In this document: positions 14,409 to 19,701 of the stretch, piece by piece
How positions within the stretch are numbered: the first letter of the stretch is position 1
Layout: each line of letters begins with the position of its first letter
From: Hyphomicrobiaceae bacterium
GTDB lineage: Bacteria; Pseudomonadota; Alphaproteobacteria; Rhizobiales; Hyphomicrobiaceae
Assembly (NCBI GenBank): GCA_017353825.1
Contig: JAFMSC010000027.1
Location: 1 to 19,701 of the forward strand
DNA length: 19,701 bases
Direction: 5' to 3'
Notes under the pieces: generated by a model
What the model was told of the DNA's origin: nothing
The model's database searches: none
What the model saw: only the letters and a program-made list of their open reading frames with translations
Position numbers and translations under genes: made by a program

Positions 14409-14447
14409 CCGGTGTTGGGTCTTTGCGTGGCTCCACCCAAACCTACG
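14409..14447 (-). repeat. Dispersed palindromic repeat, copy 2 (overlaps the dppF stop)
   Basis: Read on the - strand this begins CGTAGGTTTGGGT and ends AAGACCCAACACCGGG. It matches copy 1 at 5571-5610 apart from one extra T and a few substitutions. The TAG inside its first bases (14443-14445) is the stop codon of dppF, so the repeat starts exactly at the gene's end. The inverted arms TTGGGT and ACCCAA could form a hairpin in the 3' end of the dpp message. Confidence 0.65.
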
Positions 14448-15426
14448 CCACCGGACCCGGCCGCAGATGGCATGCCGCAAAATGCCCCGGCGCGACTTCG
14501 CGCATCGGCGGCGTCTCGACCCTGCAGCGCGCCTCCGCGTAGGGGCAACGGGTGTGGAAATGGCAGCCTGAGGGTGGGCTAATCGGGCTCGGCACATCGC
14601 CCTGGAGGATGATGCGCTTCGGCTTCGTTGTGGGGTCCGGCACGGGCACCGCGGAGAGGAGGGCCTCGGTGTAGGGGTGCTGCGCACCAGCGAACAGTAC
14701 CCGCTTCTCGGCGAGCTCGACGATGCGGCCCAGGTACATCACGGCCACCCGGTGTGAGATGTGCTCGACCACGGCGAGGTCATGGGCGATGAACAGGTAG
14801 GCCACGCCGGAGTCGAGCTGCAGGTCGGCCAAGAGGTTGACCACCTGCGCTTGCACCGACACGTCGAGCGCCGAGACCGCCTCGTCGCAGACGATGACCT
14901 TGGGCCGCAGCGCAAGGGCGCGCGCGATCACCAAGCGCTGGCGTTGTCCGCCAGAGAACTCGTGCGGAAATCTCGGCATCTGGTCGCGCCGGAGCCCCAC
15001 CTTCTCAAACAGCGCCGCCACCTTGTCGTCGACCTCGGCGTGGGAAACGCGCGCGAAGTTGCGCATCGGCTCGGCCACGATGTCCTTCGCCCGCATGCGC
15101 GGGTTGAGGGAGGCGTATGGGTCCTGGAACACCACCTGCAGATCTTGGCGATGGGGCCGCATGTCCTGTCGAGACAACTGGTCGATGCGTGTTCCCTGGA
15201 GATGGACCTCCCCCGCGGTCGGCTCGATGAGCTTCAGGATCAGCTTGCCGATCGTGGACTTACCGCAACCCGACTCGCCCACCAGCCCCAGCGTCTCGCC
15301 CGCATGTATGGCGAACGAAACCCCATCGACCGCATGAACCTTCTTGGACAGGCGACCGAACACGCCCTTGCGCACCGGGAAGTGCTTGGTGAGACCCTTC
15401 ACCTCCAGCAGCGGTGTCGCGCTCAT
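14443..15426 (-). CDS. dppF: Dipeptide/oligopeptide ABC transporter ATP-binding protein, DppF type
   Basis: A 327-residue cytoplasmic ATPase. Walker A GESGCGKST (50-58), Q-loop Q101 in VVFQDPYASLNPR, signature FSGGQRQR (157-164), Walker B VIVCDEAVSALD (177-188) and H-loop H215 are all present. The C-terminal oligopeptide-transporter domain starts near QHPYTEALLSAVP and carries C288, C294, C301 and C319, the spaced cysteines that bind an iron-sulfur cluster in some Dpp/Opp ATPases. The ATG overlaps the dppD stop as ATGA, with GGGAGGGG just upstream. The stop codon lies within a dispersed repeat. It pairs with DppD to power import. Confidence 0.94.
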   Translation of the reverse strand: MSATPLLEVKGLTKHFPVRKGVFGRLSKKVHAVDGVSFAIHAGETLGLVGESGCGKSTIGKLILKLIEPTAGEVHLQGTRIDQLSRQDMRPHRQDLQVVFQDPYASLNPRMRAKDIVAEPMRNFARVSHAEVDDKVAALFEKVGLRRDQMPRFPHEFSGGQRQRLVIARALALRPKVIVCDEAVSALDVSVQAQVVNLLADLQLDSGVAYLFIAHDLAVVEHISHRVAVMYLGRIVELAEKRVLFAGAQHPYTEALLSAVPVPDPTTKPKRIILQGDVPSPISPPSGCHFHTRCPYAEARCRVETPPMREVAPGHFAACHLRPGPVA

Positions 15427-16433
15427 GCGGCCCCTCCCGGGAGACGGTCGGCCTCCCAGCAGGCCACCCAGTGGCCGGCGGCCTTCTCCTCCAGCGCTGG
15501 ATATTCCTCCCGGCAGTGCGCAGTGACATGGGCGCAGCGCGAGGCGAAGATGCACCCCGCGATGGGCTCCTTGAGCGAGGGCACAACGCCCGGAATCTCC
15601 GCCAGCCGGCCCATGCCGTTGCCGGCCAGCGAATTGCCGAGCCGTGGCACCGAACCGAGCAGGGCCCGCGTGTAGGGGTGGCGCGGCCGGGCGAACAGGG
15701 CGTCCACGGCCGCCTCCTCGACCTTGCGCCCGCCGTACATCACCACGACACGCTGGGCCATCTCGGCTACCACGCCCAGGCTGTGCGTGATGAGAATGAT
15801 CGCCGTCCCTGTCTTGGCCTTGAGCTGGCGCATCAGGTCGAGGATCTGGGCCTGCACGGTCACGTCGAGGGCCGTGGTCGGCTCGTCTGCAATCAAGAGC
15901 TTCGGTTCGCACGCCAGTGCCATCGCGATCATGACGCGCTGGCGCATCCCGCCCGATAGCTCGTGCGGATACTGCCGGATGCGGTGCGCTGGCTCGGGGA
16001 TACCGACCAGCCGCAACATCTCCACGGCGCGCTTCTCTGCCGCGGCGCGGTCGAGGCACCGGTGAAGCGTGAGCGTCTCGGTGATCTGTCGACCGATCGT
16101 GAGCACGGGATTGAGTGAGGTCATCGGCTCCTGGAACACCATGGAGATGTCGTTGCCACGGATGGCGCGCATCTCGCGCTCGGAGAGGGCAAGCAAGTCC
16201 GTACCCTGGAACTTGATCCGGCCCCCGACGATGCGGCCCGGCGGCGAGGCGATCAGGCGCATGATGGAAAGCGAGGTGACGCTCTTGCCGCAGCCGGACT
16301 CGCCGACGACAGCCAAAGTCTCGCCGGCAGCCACGCAGAACGACACGCCGTCCACGGCGCGCACCACGCCGTCGCGGGTGAAGAAATGCGTCCTCAGCCC
16401 GTCGATCTCGAGCAGGGGCGCTGCATCAGCCAT
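15423..16433 (-). CDS. dppD: Dipeptide/oligopeptide ABC transporter ATP-binding protein, DppD type
   Basis: A 336-residue ATPase, the partner of DppF. Walker A GESGCGKS (44-51), Q-loop Q101 in MVFQEPMTSLNP, signature LSGGMRQR (159-166), Walker B LLIADEPTTALD (179-190) and H-loop H217 are intact. The C-terminal domain has RHPYTRALLGSVP and cysteines C294, C300, C307 and C325, with nearly the same spacing as in DppF. A run of six Gs, 3 nt before the ATG at 16433, is the only ribosome-site candidate. It is separated from dppC by 214 nt, unlike the other tight junctions of the operon. Confidence 0.94.
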   Translation of the reverse strand: MADAAPLLEIDGLRTHFFTRDGVVRAVDGVSFCVAAGETLAVVGESGCGKSVTSLSIMRLIASPPGRIVGGRIKFQGTDLLALSEREMRAIRGNDISMVFQEPMTSLNPVLTIGRQITETLTLHRCLDRAAAEKRAVEMLRLVGIPEPAHRIRQYPHELSGGMRQRVMIAMALACEPKLLIADEPTTALDVTVQAQILDLMRQLKAKTGTAIILITHSLGVVAEMAQRVVVMYGGRKVEEAAVDALFARPRHPYTRALLGSVPRLGNSLAGNGMGRLAEIPGVVPSLKEPIAGCIFASRCAHVTAHCREEYPALEEKAAGHWVACWEADRLPGGAA

Positions 16434-16647
16434 GAGCCCCCCGTGTTCTGTTCGAGAAGCCTGCGCCCTCGTCTGTGCCGAACCGCAACCACGTCAGAGC
16501 GAGATTGCCGAGCACGCCGCAAGAGCCCTTCCCCCCTCGTTCGCGCCGACGGCCCTGATGTGGGCCGCAGCAGGGGGAGGAGACGCTGCGTCTTGCGCCT
16601 TCAAAACGGATAGCGGCGCTGCCAAGCATTGGAACCACGACGGTCAT
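16434..16647. other. Spacer between dppC and dppD
   Basis: 214 nt inside an otherwise tightly packed operon. One short open frame on the - strand (73 codons, from 16647) has no recognisable motif or ribosome site, and I do not call it a gene. The spacer could hold an internal promoter for the two ATPase genes, but I see no clear boxes. Confidence 0.4.
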
Positions 16648-17541
16648 TCACATATTCCGGGACAGGCGCGGATCGAGTGCGTCGCGCAACCCGTCGCCCA
16701 GCATGTTGACCGAGAGCACGGCGAGCGAAAGGAACAGCCCCGGAAAGAAGATCAGGAACGTGGCGATCTGGAACAGTGACCGGCCCTCGGCCATGATGTT
16801 GCCCCAGCTCGGAATGTTAGGCGGCGTGCCGGCCCCCAGGAACGACAGGATCGCCTCGGTCAGCATCGCCGACGCGCAGATGTAAGTCGCCTGCACTAGC
16901 AAGGGAGCGACCGTGTTGGGCAGGATATGGCGCGTCAGGATGAGCGGCGCCCGCGTGCCCGCTGCGATGGCCGCCTCCACGTAGGGCTGCTCGCGGAGGC
17001 TCAGCACCAGGCTGCGAATGAGACGGACAACGCGCGGCACCTCGGTGATGGCGATGGCCATAATGACGTTTTGTAGGCTGGCCTTGGTCAGCGCCATCAG
17101 CGCGATCGCCAGCAGCACGCTGGGAATGGACATCAGGCCGTCCATGACGCGCATGATCGTGCCGTCGAGCCAGCGCACGAAGCCCGTGACGAGGCCGATG
17201 GCGAGCCCGGCCAAGGTGGCGAGCAGGGCCACCGACAAACCCACCGTGAGCGACACCCGCGCGCCATAGACCACGCGGCTATAGACATCGCGGCCCAGCA
17301 TGTCGGTGCCGAACCAGTAGGCCGCCGACGGCTGGCGCAGGCGCCGGATCGGCGAGATGGCCTCCGGATCGAGTGTTCCGAGCCAGGGCGCCAACGCCGC
17401 CATGGCAATAAGGGCGAGCAGCACGAGCCCTCCGACGATGGCGCCGGGATGGCGCCGCAACGCATCCTTGATGCGCGTCCAGGTCGGCGAGTGGCTGACC
17501 GCCTCCGTAGGCCTTGCGCCGTTCTCGACCGCCGCAACCAT
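16648..17541 (-). CDS. dppC: Dipeptide/oligopeptide ABC transporter permease, DppC type
   Basis: A 297-residue inner-membrane permease with about six membrane segments after a 35-residue polar N-terminus. The conserved periplasmic block YWFGTDMLGRDVYSRV (75-90) and the cytoplasmic EAA loop EAAIAAGTRAPLILTRHI (189-206), which contacts the ATPases, are typical of DppC/OppC. The ATG at 17541 overlaps the dppB stop as TGATG, so it is translated by coupling; no good Shine-Dalgarno is seen. Confidence 0.93.
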   Translation of the reverse strand: MVAAVENGARPTEAVSHSPTWTRIKDALRRHPGAIVGGLVLLALIAMAALAPWLGTLDPEAISPIRRLRQPSAAYWFGTDMLGRDVYSRVVYGARVSLTVGLSVALLATLAGLAIGLVTGFVRWLDGTIMRVMDGLMSIPSVLLAIALMALTKASLQNVIMAIAITEVPRVVRLIRSLVLSLREQPYVEAAIAAGTRAPLILTRHILPNTVAPLLVQATYICASAMLTEAILSFLGAGTPPNIPSWGNIMAEGRSLFQIATFLIFFPGLFLSLAVLSVNMLGDGLRDALDPRLSRNM

Positions 17542-18482
17542 CAGTATCGAATCCGCGGGTCGAAGAGCCTGTAGGAGAGGTCCACGAGCATATTGACCAC
17601 TACGTAGATCACCGAGAACAGCAGGATCACGCCCTGGATGATCGGATAATCCCGTCGGATGATGGCGTCGACGGTGAGCCGGCCGATGCCGGGCATGGCG
17701 AACACCGTCTCGGTCACCACCACGCCGGAGATCAGCAAGGCCACCCCGATGCCAATGACGGTCACGATGGGAACGGCGGCATTCTTGAGCGCGTGCTGCA
17801 TCAGCACCGAGTTGGGTGTCAGGCCCTTGGCGTGGGCGGTGCGCACATAATCTTGCGCCAGCACGTCGAGCATGGTGGCGCGCGTGATGCGCGCGATTAG
17901 CGCGATGTAGATCGTCCCGAGTGCGATCGACGGCAGGATCAGGTGACTAAGCCAGGGCCAGACCCCCTCGCGGATCGGCGCGTAGCCCTGCACCGGCAGC
18001 CAATCGAGCTCGACGGCGAACAGGTAGATCAGGAGGTAGGCTAGCACAAACACGGGGACGGAGAAGCCGAGCACCGAGACCAACATCACCATGCGGTCGA
18101 CGAGCTTGCCGGCCTTCCAAGCGGCAACCACGCCCAGCGGCACCGCTATGCCTACCGCGACAACAAGCGTGCAGAGCGCCAGCGACAAGGTCGGCTCCAC
18201 GCGCTGCGCGATCAGCTGCGTCACCGGCAGGCGGGTAAATATTGAGGTGCCGAGGTCACCGTGCAGGACCGACCAAGCCCAGGTGCCGAAGCGCGTCCAG
18301 AACGGCTCATTGAGGCCCAACTGCTGGCGGATGCGCTCGATGTCCTCCGCGGTGGCGATGTCGCCAGCGATCACCGCTGCGGGATCGCCGGGTGTGAGGT
18401 AGAGCAGCGAGAACACGAAGAATGCGACCATCCCGATCACCGGAATGGTCGCGAGCACGCGCCGGATGAGGTAGCGCAGCAT
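17541..18482 (-). CDS. dppB: Dipeptide/oligopeptide ABC transporter permease, DppB type
   Basis: A 313-residue inner-membrane permease, the partner of DppC. It starts MLRYLIRRVLATIPVIGMV, the usual first membrane helix, and carries TPGDPA (30-35), HGDLGTS (74-80) and the EAA loop DYVRTAHAKGLTPNSVLMQH (211-230), all family marks. About six membrane segments are visible. GGAG lies 4 nt upstream of the ATG at 18482, just after the dppA stop 10 nt away. The intact reading frame contrasts with the broken binding-protein gene directly upstream. Confidence 0.94.
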   Translation of the reverse strand: MLRYLIRRVLATIPVIGMVAFFVFSLLYLTPGDPAAVIAGDIATAEDIERIRQQLGLNEPFWTRFGTWAWSVLHGDLGTSIFTRLPVTQLIAQRVEPTLSLALCTLVVAVGIAVPLGVVAAWKAGKLVDRMVMLVSVLGFSVPVFVLAYLLIYLFAVELDWLPVQGYAPIREGVWPWLSHLILPSIALGTIYIALIARITRATMLDVLAQDYVRTAHAKGLTPNSVLMQHALKNAAVPIVTVIGIGVALLISGVVVTETVFAMPGIGRLTVDAIIRRDYPIIQGVILLFSVIYVVVNMLVDLSYRLFDPRIRY

Positions 18483-18492
18483 TTCGCTCCGG

Positions 18493-19701
18493 CTATTTCT
18501 TCTCGACGTTCCAGAGGAAGGCGATTGGTGAGATCAGGATGCCCGAGATATTGGTGCGGTAGGCGGTCGGGATGATGAACTGCGCTGTCGGGATGAACGG
18601 TACCGACTCCCAGGCGTGCTTCTGCATGGCGTCGACCAGTTTCTTCTGCGCGGCGGCGTCCGGGGCATCGAACCAGGCGTCGCGCAGCTTCTCCATCTCC
18701 GGGTCGGTAGGCCAACCGAACCACGACTTCTCGCCGACGCCTCGCAGCGGATAGTTGATGGCGGGGTTGGCCATGTCGGGGCCCACCAGCCAGGTGTGAA
18801 AAATGCTCCAGCCGCCCTTGTCGATGGGGGCCTTGACGGCGCGCCGGCTAATCAGCGTGCCCCAGTCGTTTGCCGCCAGTTCGGCGTTGAGGCCGGCCTT
18901 CTTGAGGAGCTCCAGCGTCACCAGCCCCTGGCTGTGCACGATCGGCTGGTCGGTCGCCGACAGCACCACAATCTTCTCGCCCTCGTAGCCGGCTTCCTTG
19001 ATCAGTTGCTTGGCCTTGGCGAGATCGCGCTTGCCGGTCAGCCTCTCGGAGCCGACGTTGCTCTCGGCCGGCGAGCCGCACGAGAAGAACGAGGGACACG
19101 GGTGGCCGTTCCTCGGATCGCCCGCGATCGCCAGCGCGTAGTCCTACTGGTTGACGAGGTAGAGCAACGCTTGCCGCATCTTGGGGTTGTTGAAGGGCGG
19201 ATGCAGCTGGTTGAAGCGGATCATGCCCATCGACCCCATCGGGTCGGTGTTCTCGATCTTGATGTCCTTGTTCTTTGACAGCAGCGGCACGAGGTCGGGC
19301 GGCACCATCTGCCACCAGTCCACCTCGCCGGCGTTGAGGGCGGCGGCGGCCGTTGCCGAGTCGGGGATATAAATCCACTCGACGCGGTCGACCTTGACCA
19401 CCTTGCTGCCCGAGGCCCACGACGACGGCTCCTTGCGCGGCACGTAGTCGGTGTTCTTGACGAACACCACCTTGTTGCCGGGCACCCATTCCTCCTTAAC
19501 GAACTTGAAAGGCCCCGAGCCGATCGTCTCCTTGATGTTCTCGAAAGCGTCCGTCTTGGCGACGCCCTCGGGCATGATGAATGGCACGTTGGACGATGGC
19601 TTGCCGAGCGCATCGAGGGTGAGCGCAAACGGCTGCTTCAGGATGAGCTTGAAGGTCTTCTCGTTCATCGCTTCCCATTTGTCGGTGAGCTCAGCGAGGC
19701 G
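18493..19701 (-). pseudogene. dppA: DppA-type substrate-binding protein, partial, with an in-frame TAG
   Basis: The last 402 codons of a family 5 (SBP_bac_5) periplasmic binding protein; the N-terminus lies beyond the right edge. The frame is open from the edge through FKLILKQPFALTLDALGKP, GSGPFKFVKEEWVPGNKVVF, ALNAGEVDWWQMVPP and PPFNNPKMRQALLYLVNQ, then meets TAG at 19144-19146. It continues in the same frame without any shift: DYALAIAGDPRNG, SFFSCGSPAESNVGS, LIKEAGYEGEKIVVL, and ends FLWNVEKK at TAA. All parts are normal for the family, and the residue lost sits where Lys, Glu or Gln is common. A single base change would explain it. The gene may be a very young pseudogene, may be read through, or the base may be a sequencing error. 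It heads an operon whose other genes are intact. Residues after the stop could also restart at GTG 18969, giving only a C-terminal piece. Confidence 0.85.

Noticed and set aside
15427..16059. Extension of the dppF frame upstream to 16059, as a 538-residue protein
   Set aside because: The extra part is an alternate frame of dppD and has no ABC motifs. The true dppF start is the ATG at 15426, overlapping the dppD stop.
1..19701. CRISPR arrays, tRNA or rRNA genes, intact transposases, phage or defence genes
   Set aside because: I looked for regular spaced repeats, tRNA-like cloverleaf sequences and transposase, integrase or defence motifs on both strands and saw none that I could support.

Overview
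The window looks like part of a GC-rich alphaproteobacterial chromosome, probably Rhizobiales-like (Bradyrhizobium relatives) or a nearby soil lineage. This is inferred from the high GC, the frequent GTG starts, and the density of Liv-type and Dpp-type ABC transporters, CoA-linked catabolic enzymes and a Bug/TctC-type relic. I ran no database search; all family calls are from motif reading.

Left part (1-10367): a likely catabolic and uptake block. On the + strand are the end of a ketopantoate-reductase-family gene, a fused class I CoA-transferase and a shikimate/quinate dehydrogenase (AroE family). Convergent with aroE, on the - strand, is a complete branched-chain/aromatic-acid type ABC transporter read in the order livK, livM, livG, livF, livH, ending in an amidohydrolase of the 2-pyrone-4,6-dicarboxylate hydrolase type. 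Divergent from livK, across a 274-nt control region holding a 16-bp near-palindrome, is an acyl-CoA dehydrogenase. A plausible reading is that the transporter imports a cyclic or branched organic acid which the CoA-transferase, dehydrogenases and hydrolase break down. The substrate cannot be read from sequence.

Middle part (10368-14442): a loose, partly decayed stretch. It holds a secreted CHRD-domain protein, a remnant of a TctC/Bug solute-binding protein, an intact orphan RimK-like ATP-grasp ligase, a remnant of a luciferase-like flavin monooxygenase broken over three frames, and a small membrane-anchored or secreted protein with a HECGH zinc-peptidase motif. Small inverted and direct repeats are scattered here.

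Right part (14443-19701): a dipeptide/oligopeptide-type ABC transporter operon on the - strand, read as dppA (entering from beyond the window), dppB, dppC, dppD, dppF. Four genes are intact and tightly coupled, but the solute-binding gene carries an in-frame TAG with conserved sequence on both sides.

The observations most worth a second look are the amber codon in dppA, the two multi-frame relic genes, a dispersed palindromic repeat present twice (one copy supplies the dppF stop codon), the Glu-to-Asp change at the acyl-CoA dehydrogenase catalytic position, the livK/acyl-CoA dehydrogenase palindrome, and a G-quadruplex-like run before the amidohydrolase. I found no CRISPR array, rRNA, tRNA, intact transposase, phage gene or recognisable defence system, and no clearly new multi-gene system.
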